Shown here piece by piece: positions 1 to 8,316 of a stretch of 64,000 nucleotides of DNA. Where the stretch lies: NCBI RefSeq assembly GCF_000320505.1, contig NZ_BAGX02000020.1:42573-106572 (forward strand), written 5' to 3'. The notes under the pieces were generated by a model. It saw only the letters and a list, made by a program, of their open reading frames with translations. It ran no database searches and was not told the DNA's origin. This DNA comes from Methanobrevibacter boviskoreani JH1. GTDB taxonomy: Archaea; Methanobacteriota; Methanobacteria; Methanobacteriales; Methanobacteriaceae. A program made the position numbers and the translations under genes. Position 1 is the first letter of the stretch; each line of letters begins with the position of its first letter.

Positions 1-28
1 AAATAAAAAAAACATGTTAAAAAATTTA

Positions 29-652
29 TTACTCTTTCATTTTTCTAACAGTATTCCAGGATCTTCTTACAAAATCTGGAAGATTATCATATTCAAAATT
101 AGATAAAAATTTCTTTGTATTAGGATCACTTGGATAACCAGAGCCAATTCCCCCTATATCAACATAATCCCTATTGATTTCTTCAATAATCTGATCCCTT
201 TTAAATTTAGCAATTATTGACGCTGCTGCAACCTGAATATGATTGGTATCTGCCTTATGCTCCGCAATAACCTTCGTATCCTCTCCAACTTTCTCTTGAA
301 CTTCCCTTTGAAAACGCAATGGTTTTACATCAACCGCATCTATGATAACCTCTTCGGGTTTTAATCTTTCAATAAGCTTTATCATTCCAATTTTTTCAAT
401 TTCATTAAGATTTACATCTTTAGCCCTTAGATTATCAATATCCTTAGCACTTATAACCACAGTATCATATTCAAACATTTTAGATAGTTTACGAGCCAAT
501 ACCTGCCTTCTTTTAGGTGTAAGTTTTTTAGAATCTTTGACACCCATTCTTTCAAGTACATGGTTCATTTTTTCCGGAACTATAACCCCTGCAATTACCA
601 TAGGACCTAATACCGGACCTCTTCCTGCTTCATCAACACCCATTATATCCAT
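29..652 (-). CDS. rnhB: Ribonuclease HII
   Basis: Cleaves the RNA strand of RNA-DNA hybrids and removes misincorporated ribonucleotides during replication and repair. The N-terminus carries the type 2 RNase H signature GVDEAGRGPVLGP (residues 5-17), with the catalytic Asp-Glu pair; the conserved acidic patch continues at VIIDAVDV near residue 100 and HKADTNHIQVAAASIIAK near 132-149. At 207 residues it has the usual archaeal length. The start ATG follows GGTATTTAT, a weak ribosome-binding site. It stands alone on the minus strand, 122 bases downstream of the mreB stop and separated from it by a hairpin terminator, so it probably has its own promoter. Confidence 0.95.
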   Translation of the reverse strand: MDIMGVDEAGRGPVLGPMVIAGVIVPEKMNHVLERMGVKDSKKLTPKRRQVLARKLSKMFEYDTVVISAKDIDNLRAKDVNLNEIEKIGMIKLIERLKPEEVIIDAVDVKPLRFQREVQEKVGEDTKVIAEHKADTNHIQVAAASIIAKFKRDQIIEEINRDYVDIGGIGSGYPSDPNTKKFLSNFEYDNLPDFVRRSWNTVRKMKE

Positions 653-750
653 ATAAATACCTTAATACATGATAGAAAATTAATAAAAAAAATAAAAAAT
701 CTAGTTAAAACTAGTTAAAATAAAATAAAAAGTAGAATTAAAAAAATAAA

Positions 751-780
751 GAATAAGAAAAATAGATAAAAAATCTATTT
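751..780 (-). terminator. Hairpin terminator overlapping the mreB stop
   Basis: Reading the minus strand, an 8-bp stem (773-780 with 760-767, AAATAGAT/ATCTATTT) with an A/T loop is followed by a T-rich tract. The mreB stop codon TAG lies inside the first arm. It looks like an intrinsic terminator. That it works in this archaeon is inference. Confidence 0.55.
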
Positions 781-1848
781 CATAGCTCGAAGACGTACTT
801 CAGGTTCTAATGCTAATGGTTCTGCTGCAACAATAGCTGTACCTTTAGCAACTACAGTCATTGGATCATCTGAAATGGTAATAGGTACTCCAACTTCATC
901 ATAAATCCTTTCTTTAAGACCACGTAATCTTGAAGTTCCCCCAACAGCTACTGAATTTTTATAAACACCCATAATTAATTCTGGAGATAATCTTTCAAAG
1001 ATTAAATTTAATCCGTCAACAATATTTTGAATTACAGGTTCTACAGCATCTGCAACAAGCATGGAATCAATAACGATTTTTTTAGGTCTGTTTGTTTCTA
1101 ATGATTTACCTACAACCTCAACAGATAAGTTTTCTAAGGTTTCACTACAGTGAATCATACCAACTTCCATTTTAGCAGCTTCTGCATCATGAATACCAAT
1201 AGCGACATTGTATTTTTCAGCAATTAAATCCACGATTCTGTTATCAATATCGTCTCCACCAAACCTTACGGTTTCAATATCTGTAATTCCACCAAGTGAA
1301 ATTACTACTAAATCGGTGGATCCTGCACCAATATCAATAATCATAATACCATTAGGTTCAGCAATAGGTAATCCTGCACCAATAGCTGCTGCTAATCCTT
1401 CACTAATAACAATAACTTCATCAGCACCAGCTTTTCTTCCAATTTCTTCTGCTGCGTTTTTTTCTACTTCTGAGGAATCCCCTGGAATACCAATAACAAT
1501 TCTTCCAACATTTTCTCCCTCATTAATACCTATTTCAATTGCTTTAATAAGTAAAGATTGAGCTTGAACAATATTTTCAATAACTCCTTTTTTAAGAGGT
1601 CTTACTGCAACAATATCCCCTGGTGTTCTTCCTAACATCCTTTTAGCTTCTTCTCCAACAGCTAAAACTGATGTATTATCATCTTTTTTAACAGCGACAA
1701 CAGATGGAATTTGATATAAATCAAATTTATCGCCAGCAGGTTTTGCAATTACAGTATTTAATGTACCTAAATCTATACCTAAACAATTATTAACGGTTGA
1801 TTCAACTGGGGAATCTTTAACATCATCATTATTTCCAAAAATGCTCAT
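775..1848 (-). CDS. mreB: MreB-like actin homologue, cell shape protein
   Basis: Bacterial-type actin of the MreB/Hsp70 ASKHA fold, which forms membrane-associated filaments guiding wall growth; in Methanobacteriales the wall is pseudomurein. Seen: the phosphate-1 loop GIDLGTLNTVIA near the N-terminus, phosphate-2 loop MIIDIGAGSTDLVVISLGG, adenosine motif VGGTSRLRGLKERI and the VRPLKKGVIEN segment typical of MreB. I place the start at 1848 (MSIFGNN) because a GGAGG lies six bases upstream; the longer frame to 1866 would include that site. About 357 residues, slightly long for MreB. The stop of the upstream gene at 1850 almost touches this start, so the pair is translationally coupled. A hairpin terminator follows. 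Confidence 0.9.
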   Translation of the reverse strand: MSIFGNNDDVKDSPVESTVNNCLGIDLGTLNTVIAKPAGDKFDLYQIPSVVAVKKDDNTSVLAVGEEAKRMLGRTPGDIVAVRPLKKGVIENIVQAQSLLIKAIEIGINEGENVGRIVIGIPGDSSEVEKNAAEEIGRKAGADEVIVISEGLAAAIGAGLPIAEPNGIMIIDIGAGSTDLVVISLGGITDIETVRFGGDDIDNRIVDLIAEKYNVAIGIHDAEAAKMEVGMIHCSETLENLSVEVVGKSLETNRPKKIVIDSMLVADAVEPVIQNIVDGLNLIFERLSPELIMGVYKNSVAVGGTSRLRGLKERIYDEVGVPITISDDPMTVVAKGTAIVAAEPLALEPEVRLRAMK

Positions 1849-1849
1849 A

Positions 1850-2500
1850 TTAAGCCTCCATGTCAATATCTTTAAAATCTATTACAAATATTTTATTTGA
1901 AGTGGCAATATCTTGAACTGTATCTACATCTTTATCTTTATCAACAGATATAAGAATTGTTTTTAAAACAACTTCACTTACATTAAACAGTGGGTTAAAT
2001 GCCTCCTTTAGGAACTTAGGTAATTTAACTTTGGAATTTATATCTGTTTCAATAAAACCAGTAGTTTGATCATCTAATAATATACCAAATTGAACTCTAG
2101 CTCTTTCTATCTTAGCTACAGATTGACGGACAGTATCCTCAGGACCTACCATGACCATAAGGTTAGGTTTTTGCTTAACATAATCTGGAGTAATTTTAAT
2201 ATATGCCCCTCCACCTTCTTTACAATCTGCAGAAAGCTTTTCTATAATATAAGAATTACCATACAACATGATAAAATCAAATTTTTTGTTGACTCTCTCA
2301 TCTTCTAAAGTTACATGCTCTCTAAATAGAATCTTAACTCTATCCCTAGAAGATATAGCATCATATGCAATGTCATCTATTAACTTATCATTACCAGCCA
2401 TTACACACCATAACTTTTCGGAAGCAACTTTTTCCTCTGATTCCTCATCATTGGTTATTCTTGCAGCTCTTCTTAAGGCTTGAATACTATCTTCAATCAT
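1850..2500 (-). CDS. Conserved protein coupled to MreB, function unknown
   Basis: I do not recognise a family. The protein (about 216 residues) has no membrane segment or signal peptide, so it should be cytoplasmic. It is mixed alpha/beta with an acidic N-terminus (TNDEESEEK) and hydrophobic strands such as FDFIMLYG, LMVMVGPED and KIFVIDF, reminiscent of a small nucleotide- or partner-binding domain, but no P-loop or catalytic motif is visible. Its stop abuts the mreB start and the mreB ribosome-binding site lies within its last codons, so the two are made together. A role in controlling MreB filaments is a context-based guess. The start is uncertain: ATG at 2500 or GTG at 2509; neither has a clear ribosome-binding site. 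Confidence 0.7.
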   Translation of the reverse strand: MIEDSIQALRRAARITNDEESEEKVASEKLWCVMAGNDKLIDDIAYDAISSRDRVKILFREHVTLEDERVNKKFDFIMLYGNSYIIEKLSADCKEGGGAYIKITPDYVKQKPNLMVMVGPEDTVRQSVAKIERARVQFGILLDDQTTGFIETDINSKVKLPKFLKEAFNPLFNVSEVVLKTILISVDKDKDVDTVQDIATSNKIFVIDFKDIDMEA

Positions 2501-2509
2501 CGTATACAC

Positions 2510-3064
2510 ACAGAAAACTATTTTTTCAGTAATTATATTGTAAATCTAATAATTAAACATTAAAACTTACTTAAATTCATTTTCCTGCAATTTAAACAAA
2601 ATATAAAAACTACAAAAAAATAAAAAATCATTTATTAATAGACTATTATATTATTATAATGTTAATACATTATATATATTTAATGATTTAAAAAATTAAT
2701 CAAATAAATATATATTATTAATCTTTATAAATTAAAATTTAAATCTAGAAAATACTAAAAAATAGGAAAAATAAAAGGGATATTTCAGTAAATAACCTAC
2801 TAATTTTTATAAAACTAAGAAAATAAATATAAATTAAGTATTTTATCCATTTTTTTATAATTTTACAATAATGAAAATCAGGATTTTAAAAAAAATTTAC
2901 ATCAAATAATTTTAAAAAATGATAAAAAAATTATAAAGATAAAATAGAAATTAAATTGAATATAAATCAAATATTTATTACTAAATTTAAAACATGACAA
3001 AGATTTAAAAATCTAATAAAAAAGATTAATAACCGATTTTTAAAATATTTAAGAAGGAGTCATA
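2510..3064. other. AT-rich divergent intergenic region
   Basis: A 555-base region between the divergent mreB-partner gene and pssA. Almost pure A/T, no credible open frame and no GC-rich island that would suggest a structured RNA. It should carry the promoters of both transcripts; the only clear signal is AAGGAG just before the pssA start at 3065. Confidence 0.6.
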
Positions 3065-3751
3065 ATGAAAACTAATGAAACAGGAATGAGACATTTTATT
3101 TCAATACCTGATTTTATTTCATTATTGAATATGTCATCAGGTTTTCTATCTATAATCTGTGCATTAAATAATAATTTAACCTTATCAGGATTATTAATTA
3201 TTTTAGCAATGTTTTTTGACTCAATAGATGGTTGGATAGCTAGAAAAATAGGTAGAAATGATAGTTATGGATTTGGAAAAAACATTGATTCCCTATCCGA
3301 TGCTATTTCATTTGGTGCAGCTCCTGCAATATTATTCTATTCAATAAACTCAAATATCAACCTGAAATTATCCATCATTACACTATGTATAAGTTTATTT
3401 ATGGTAATCTGTGGAGTTCTTAGACTAACCAGATATAATGTAATAGCAGATAAAACAGACTTTAAAGGATTTATAGGTTTTCCTATCCCCGGAATAGGAT
3501 TCATTTTAGCCACATTCTATTTAAGTGGATTATACAATATTTACATTGGAATGGTTCTAATGATTATTGTATCAGTCCTTATGATTAGTAATGTAAGATA
3601 TCCTAAATTTGGAAACATACCGGTTTTATCAATTGCATTAATATTAGTCATATTAATGATATTTAAACTACCACTAATTTATGGAATAAATATACCTGCA
3701 TTGATTTTACTTTTAATAACATTATCCTATCTTATTAGAAATATTTTCTAA
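3065..3751 (+). CDS. pssA: CDP-archaeol/CDP-diacylglycerol serine transferase (archaetidylserine synthase)
   Basis: Membrane enzyme that transfers serine to a CDP-activated lipid; in archaea the substrate is CDP-archaeol and the product archaetidylserine, a precursor of archaetidylethanolamine. The CDP-alcohol phosphatidyltransferase signature is visible at residues 55-79: DGWIAR, then a glycine-rich turn and two metal-binding aspartates (D75, D79). The rest is hydrophobic with about six to eight membrane segments. Length 228 fits PssA. A strong ribosome-binding site (AAGGAG) precedes the ATG. It begins a plus-strand cluster with the CpaB-like protein, sortase and mptD, spaced 58, 81 and 4 bases apart, probably one transcript. 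Confidence 0.92.
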   Translation: MKTNETGMRHFISIPDFISLLNMSSGFLSIICALNNNLTLSGLLIILAMFFDSIDGWIARKIGRNDSYGFGKNIDSLSDAISFGAAPAILFYSINSNINLKLSIITLCISLFMVICGVLRLTRYNVIADKTDFKGFIGFPIPGIGFILATFYLSGLYNIYIGMVLMIIVSVLMISNVRYPKFGNIPVLSIALILVILMIFKLPLIYGINIPALILLLITLSYLIRNIF

Positions 3752-3809
3752 ATTCAATATTTTTTTATATTTACCTATAAAATGTTTCATTCCCTAAGGG
3801 TTTGGTAAC

Positions 3810-5459
3810 ATGGGTAAATTAAATAAACAGCAATCATTAAAACCATTAAAGAAAAAGAAAAAGAAAAAGAAAGGTTTACTTAATAGGATTACTGATTTTA
3901 TAAATGATTTTTTCTCAATAAATAATGATGAAAATCTGGAAAAATCACATGAAAATTCAAACTATGATACTTTTTTTGAATATAGTGACTTTAACAATAG
4001 ATTAAGTTATGAGGAATATTTAGAAAATGAATTTCTTAGAAAATATAATGATAAAACTAAAAGGCATAAAAATAAAGAAGTCCCAACAAGAAGCACCACT
4101 GAAAAAAATGATATGGAATATCTAAATAAACCTAAAAATAGAGAAGTCCCCACATTAAACACTACTGAAAAAAATGATATGGAATATCTAAATAAACCTA
4201 AAAATAGAGAAGTCCCCACATTAAACACTACTGAAAAAAATGATATGGAATATCTAAATAAACCTCAAAAGAAAAGTCAAAAGTCGAAAAGTTTTAAGGA
4301 TTCCCTAATGTCAAGGATTAATGAATATGAAAAAACAGGACATTTCGGATTCGATCTAAAAAATGATGAGAAAAAAATCATCGGAATACTAATTTTTACA
4401 ATAATCTTCTGTGTAATCCTAGGTGGGGCATACTATTTCTTCATATTTGAACCAATGAACGAAGAGCTGAATAATGAGAAAATTGCCAAAATAGATCAAA
4501 TTCACTCATTATTTAAAGGGCCCCTAGCAGATGCAAAAGAGGTGGAAGTTTTAGAGGACAGTATAAATAATTGTAATACCAGTTACCAGGTAAAGAATGT
4601 TGATGTTTTAAGGCCAGCTACTGCCCTGTGGAGAGATTATCAATATAAGAATATTAATGAAAGCAAAGACGTTGCAAATAGAGTAATTTTAAGTTATGAA
4701 AATAATAAAACAGAACATAGTATAATTAGTGCAGATGAAGCCATTAAAATAGTTCAAGACAATGACGGAACCGTTCTATCCAATATCAAATTTAAAAAAC
4801 CAGATACAGTTGCAGTGCCTATTGAAATTTCAAGGCTCCAGGCAGGAAACGGTTTGATAAAAACAGGTAGTAAAATTGATATTTATTCAATAAATTCAAG
4901 TGACTATTCAAATAATGAGGGATATAATGAAAGCTATAATGAAAATACAAATAGCAGCCCTAATTTGACAGATGAAAATACAAATCAATCTACCACTATT
5001 ACTACAGATAATATAAATTCAGAAAATAGTGAAATTTCAGATAAAAATCCTAAAATAAGCGGTTGTACAGTACTTGCAATAATGAGGTCCAAAGATAGTG
5101 GTACAATAAATAGGAAGAATGAGGAATTAAAGACCATCAATACAAATAACAAAAATTTATCTAATGAAAGATCATACACATACACCCAAGATGTAGAGGA
5201 AACTTTAAAAGAAGAGGCAAGTGGAGAGTATAGTGATGAGGAAACAGATTATGCATTAAATAATTACGGACTTAAATTATCAGATTATGAGAGAATATCA
5301 AATATTGGGGAATTAGACTGCCAATACTTAATATTAGTTGAAGTCCCACGTGAAGATGTGCAATTCATATTAGATAATATGGACCATTTGGTTTTAACAA
5401 TCCCAGTAGATAACGGACCAAATTGGATGATTGAAGAGATTAAACAATCCGACAATTAA
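3810..5459 (+). CDS. Membrane protein with tandem repeats and a CpaB-like outer domain
   Basis: 549 residues. The N-terminus is strongly basic (a poly-lysine run near residues 16-21), followed by an acidic, low-complexity cytoplasmic region holding three 22-residue repeats (about residues 89-154). One membrane helix follows (about 190-212, IIGILIFTIIFCVILGGAYYF). The outer part resembles the SAF/CpaB-RcpC type found in pilus assembly: a segment TVAVPIEISRLQAGNGLIKTGS, an Asn/Ser-rich insertion, a later TVLAIM strand and a C-terminal strand/helix EVPREDVQFILDNMDHLVLTI. It may belong to the methanogen DUF515 group, but that is memory and unverified. It lies between pssA and sortase, which suggests a role at the cell surface, perhaps in organising or presenting surface proteins. 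Confidence 0.75.
   Translation: MGKLNKQQSLKPLKKKKKKKKGLLNRITDFINDFFSINNDENLEKSHENSNYDTFFEYSDFNNRLSYEEYLENEFLRKYNDKTKRHKNKEVPTRSTTEKNDMEYLNKPKNREVPTLNTTEKNDMEYLNKPKNREVPTLNTTEKNDMEYLNKPQKKSQKSKSFKDSLMSRINEYEKTGHFGFDLKNDEKKIIGILIFTIIFCVILGGAYYFFIFEPMNEELNNEKIAKIDQIHSLFKGPLADAKEVEVLEDSINNCNTSYQVKNVDVLRPATALWRDYQYKNINESKDVANRVILSYENNKTEHSIISADEAIKIVQDNDGTVLSNIKFKKPDTVAVPIEISRLQAGNGLIKTGSKIDIYSINSSDYSNNEGYNESYNENTNSSPNLTDENTNQSTTITTDNINSENSEISDKNPKISGCTVLAIMRSKDSGTINRKNEELKTINTNNKNLSNERSYTYTQDVEETLKEEASGEYSDEETDYALNNYGLKLSDYERISNIGELDCQYLILVEVPREDVQFILDNMDHLVLTIPVDNGPNWMIEEIKQSDN
4074..4271 (+). repeat. Three tandem 66-bp coding repeats
   Basis: Three in-frame copies of a 66-base unit encoding 22 residues with core VPT..TTEKNDMEYLNKP. 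Copies two and three (4140-4205 and 4206-4271) are identical except for a few bases at the end of the third; copy one (4074-4139) differs at several positions. The near identity of the last two copies points to a recent unequal-recombination or slippage event and probable length variation between strains. Confidence 0.95.
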
Positions 5460-5540
5460 ATAAAAAATATAGAAATAAATTAGAAATGTTTATAAAAAAA
5501 ATAAGATATAAATTAATTTAAAAATTCAGGATTAAATAAT

Positions 5541-6263
5541 ATGAAAAAAACAACAATTATAGTGATAATTGCTTTATTGATTATTGGATTATATGCTGCA
5601 ACTGAGACCACATATTATTCCAGTAAAGTTATATTAGAATCTAACGTAGATTCTCCTGTTATTCTAATCCCCAAAATAGGTGTAAATGAAAAGATTAATA
5701 ATCATTCAATTTCTGAAGGGGTTTATCATGAAAATCTTTCAAGTGATCCGACATATGGTGATGTATTGCTATTTGGTCATAGAACATTGTTAGGTTCCCC
5801 ATTTTTACGTTTAAATGAACTTAAAAAAGGAGACATTGTTACATTAGAGTGGCCGGGAATTGGTGAGGCGAATTATACCATCTATAATCAAACAATAGTT
5901 CCTGCCGATGCAAAGATAGACATTAGCAATAATACTCAAAGGATAATCCTCGTAACATGTAACCCAATTGGTTCTACATCAGAAAGATTAATCTGTGAAG
6001 GTAATTTAACAAGTAAAGGCCCACTAAAAGAAGAGACTATAAAAGATAACCCCCATAAAGATTATGGAATCTATATTACACTCGGATTTTTACTATTTGG
6101 TTTATTAATATCATTTGTATATAAAGATGATAGAAAGTACATATTAACTACTGTGTTAATCATAACGGCATTTTTAGTTTATTGTATTATACAGCCACAA
6201 TCTGTAAATATATTTACCTCACAGATTGAATTTATTAATCAGATATTTACATTAGGAGTTTAA
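5541..6263 (+). CDS. Sortase with N- and C-terminal membrane segments
   Basis: Transpeptidase of the sortase family that would cut a sorting motif in exported proteins and join them to a surface acceptor. The catalytic triad is visible: His80 in LLFGHRT, Cys140 in ILVTCNP and Arg149 in STSERLIC, within a typical GDVLLFGH...LNELKKGD fold. An N-terminal hydrophobic anchor (residues 4-20) precedes the enzyme domain and two further membrane helices (about 174-192 and 199-217) follow, which is more membrane anchoring than common bacterial class A enzymes. 240 residues. It follows the CpaB-like gene by 81 bases and is four bases from mptD. Archaeal sortases in Methanobrevibacter are known; the substrates of this one are not visible in the window. 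Confidence 0.9.
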   Translation: MKKTTIIVIIALLIIGLYAATETTYYSSKVILESNVDSPVILIPKIGVNEKINNHSISEGVYHENLSSDPTYGDVLLFGHRTLLGSPFLRLNELKKGDIVTLEWPGIGEANYTIYNQTIVPADAKIDISNNTQRIILVTCNPIGSTSERLICEGNLTSKGPLKEETIKDNPHKDYGIYITLGFLLFGLLISFVYKDDRKYILTTVLIITAFLVYCIIQPQSVNIFTSQIEFINQIFTLGV

Positions 6264-6267
6264 TAAT

Positions 6268-6642
6268 ATGGACGTTAATGAAAAGTATTTCTCAAATATT
6301 ACTTCAAGAGAAAGAGCTATATTTGAGGGAGCAATTACAATGGGTGCATTGTTTCATCAATTTGTAGGAACACCTGTTAACAAAGATTCCAAAGAAAGCT
6401 TAGAGAATGCAATCAAAGAATCTTTAGAACTACAACCTGCAATAGAAAAGGTTGATGCAAAAATTGATTTAAATAGATTAAATGACGCGTTAAGTGATTT
6501 TGAATATACCTCATTAAGTGGGGATATGTTAGATATTAGAATACATACCAGAGTGGACAATGTCAAAGCAATCATTAGAATAGAGTTTATTGAAGAGTTA
6601 AATTATCCATTAATGTATGTTGAGGATATTGAAGAATTATAA
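6268..6642 (+). CDS. mptD: Dihydroneopterin aldolase MptD
   Basis: Converts 7,8-dihydroneopterin to 6-hydroxymethyl-7,8-dihydropterin and glycolaldehyde in tetrahydromethanopterin synthesis. The sequence matches the archaeal MptD family (formerly DUF372) throughout: N-terminal NITSRERAIFEGAITMGALFHQFVGTPV, then alpha/beta segments ending in YPLMYVEDIEEL. At 124 residues it has the usual size. It starts four bases after the sortase stop, so it is translated from the same message although its pathway is unrelated to sortase. MptA of the same pathway is encoded at 53.6 kb. Confidence 0.9.
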   Translation: MDVNEKYFSNITSRERAIFEGAITMGALFHQFVGTPVNKDSKESLENAIKESLELQPAIEKVDAKIDLNRLNDALSDFEYTSLSGDMLDIRIHTRVDNVKAIIRIEFIEELNYPLMYVEDIEEL

Positions 6643-6942
6643 TAAATATCAATTTATTTAATTCTTTACCATTATCCATTAAATCATAGATTGTAAAATA
6701 TCATATTTCCAATTAATTCTAACTTTAAATAACACTTGTTTTATTTCCTAACTATTTTATAAAAAATGTAAATACTTATTTTTTAAAATTAGATAAAATT
6801 AGATTAAATAAACTTATTTTTAATATAAAATATTTTAATAAGAAGATTTGAAATTTTTTCAATAAAAATAGAAACAATAGAAAAGATTAATAAGACTTAT
6901 TTTCAAAAAAGTGAAAAAAAATTTAATAAAAAGCAAAAATAG

Positions 6943-8106
6943 TTAGATATTATAGGAGATAGCTTTTAAATCAACAAGCAAATCCCTAATATTATCACGG
7001 CTAATATGTTTCATTACAATAACACGAATAGCTTTAGGATAGAATGAAGTTGAAACTCTCCAACCCCTTTGTTCAAGTAAATCTGCCAAATAGTCAGTGT
7101 CAATATCTTTATGATAAAAAGCAACAATATTTAACTGAGGTTCAACTACAAGATCATAGCCAATATCTTCAAGACCTTCTTTTAACATCATAGTTTTATC
7201 CATAACATCTAATGCTAATTTTCTATAACCTTCCCGACCTAAAGATTCCATTACTGCAAGTGTGGCAGCGGAAGATGCTCCACTACGAGTTCCAACAATA
7301 GTAGATTGCTCTTTTTTAGTAAGATATGGGGCTTTTACAGCCATGACATCCAAATATTTTTTATCCCTAAATAGAATACATCCTGAAGGGATTACAGAAA
7401 GACCCATCTTATGTGGATCAATAGTCATAGAACAGACAGCATCTAAAGAGAAATCAAATTTAGGAAAATCATATCCTTCTTCTTTTAAAAACGGAATTAC
7501 AAAGCCACCGAATGCTGCATCAACATGTAAATATATATCATGTTTTTTAGCAATCTCAGCAATCTCTTCAACATTATCTATCAAACCCAATTCGGTAGTA
7601 CCTGCAATAGCCACAATAACTGCAGTATTCTTATTGATCTTGTTTTCTAAAGAATTAACATCAATCAAATAACCATCCATATCTGCTTCAACTACTTTCA
7701 TACCAAACATGTCTGCAGCTTTTTTAAATGAAAAATGAGCAGACTTAGGCACTATCATTTCCGGTTCTGTAATATTTTTATAACGTCTTGCATAATTACG
7801 GGCAGCCCTCATAGCCATAAGATTTGCTTCGGTACCACCAGTAACTATATGACCATATGGATCATCAATAGAAACTAATGAACCAATCATTTTTATAGCT
7901 TTATCTTCAATAGCTTTTGTACCTGGAAATAGACCAGGATCACCTAAATTAGAATTAATAAATTTATAAAATACTTCTTTAGCAATAGGTTCGGCCTCGG
8001 TACACATTGAACCAAGAATTCTACCATCGGAATATTTCATATCCTTTTCCTGATATTGTTCTAATTCTTCAAATATTTCCTCTTTAGATTTAGGTTTTCT
8101 ATCCAT
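6943..8106 (-). CDS. mfnA: L-tyrosine decarboxylase (methanofuran synthesis)
   Basis: PLP-dependent group II decarboxylase that turns tyrosine into tyramine, the first building block of methanofuran; archaeal homologues can also decarboxylate aspartate to beta-alanine for coenzyme A. Seen: [14 protein letters not shown] near residue 90, the cofactor-contacting Asp196 in HVDAAFGG and the PLP lysine K233 in TIDPHKMG. 387 residues, the normal archaeal size. It lies 210 bases downstream of ppsA on the same strand, beyond a hairpin, so it is likely to be transcribed separately. No terminator hairpin is obvious after it. Confidence 0.93.
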   Translation of the reverse strand: MDRKPKSKEEIFEELEQYQEKDMKYSDGRILGSMCTEAEPIAKEVFYKFINSNLGDPGLFPGTKAIEDKAIKMIGSLVSIDDPYGHIVTGGTEANLMAMRAARNYARRYKNITEPEMIVPKSAHFSFKKAADMFGMKVVEADMDGYLIDVNSLENKINKNTAVIVAIAGTTELGLIDNVEEIAEIAKKHDIYLHVDAAFGGFVIPFLKEEGYDFPKFDFSLDAVCSMTIDPHKMGLSVIPSGCILFRDKKYLDVMAVKAPYLTKKEQSTIVGTRSGASSAATLAVMESLGREGYRKLALDVMDKTMMLKEGLEDIGYDLVVEPQLNIVAFYHKDIDTDYLADLLEQRGWRVSTSFYPKAIRVIVMKHISRDNIRDLLVDLKAISYNI

Positions 8107-8282
8107 AAAATTACCTTAAAAATAATTAATTAAAAAAAGTTAAAATGAGCCCTACAAAAATCCCATACCACTAACAGTAGACCCAAATTGAATAAATAAC
8201 TAATTTTTACAAAATTAAATAAAAAAAATAAATAATTGTTTAAGATAATTAAAAAAATTAAGATAAATAATTATTATTTAAA

Positions 8283-8310
8283 TAAAAAAAATAAGAATCA
8301 GATGATTCTT
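8283..8310 (-). terminator. Hairpin plus U tract after ppsA
   Basis: On the minus strand a near-perfect palindrome (AAGAATCA at 8293-8300 and TGATTCTT at 8303-8310) is followed by a run of seven or more T. It begins seven bases after the ppsA stop codon. Intrinsic-terminator-like. Confidence 0.6.
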
Positions 8311-8316
8311 ACCAAA

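Noticed and set aside
4007-4228. Minus-strand frame of 73 residues with repeated FNVGTSLFLGLFRYSISFF
   Set aside because: It is the antisense reading of the 66-base repeats in the CpaB-like gene, without ribosome-binding site.
8150-8190. G/C-richer stretch upstream of mfnA as a possible riboswitch or small RNA
   Set aside because: Only a four-base CTAC/GTAG pairing could be found; too little structure to support a call.
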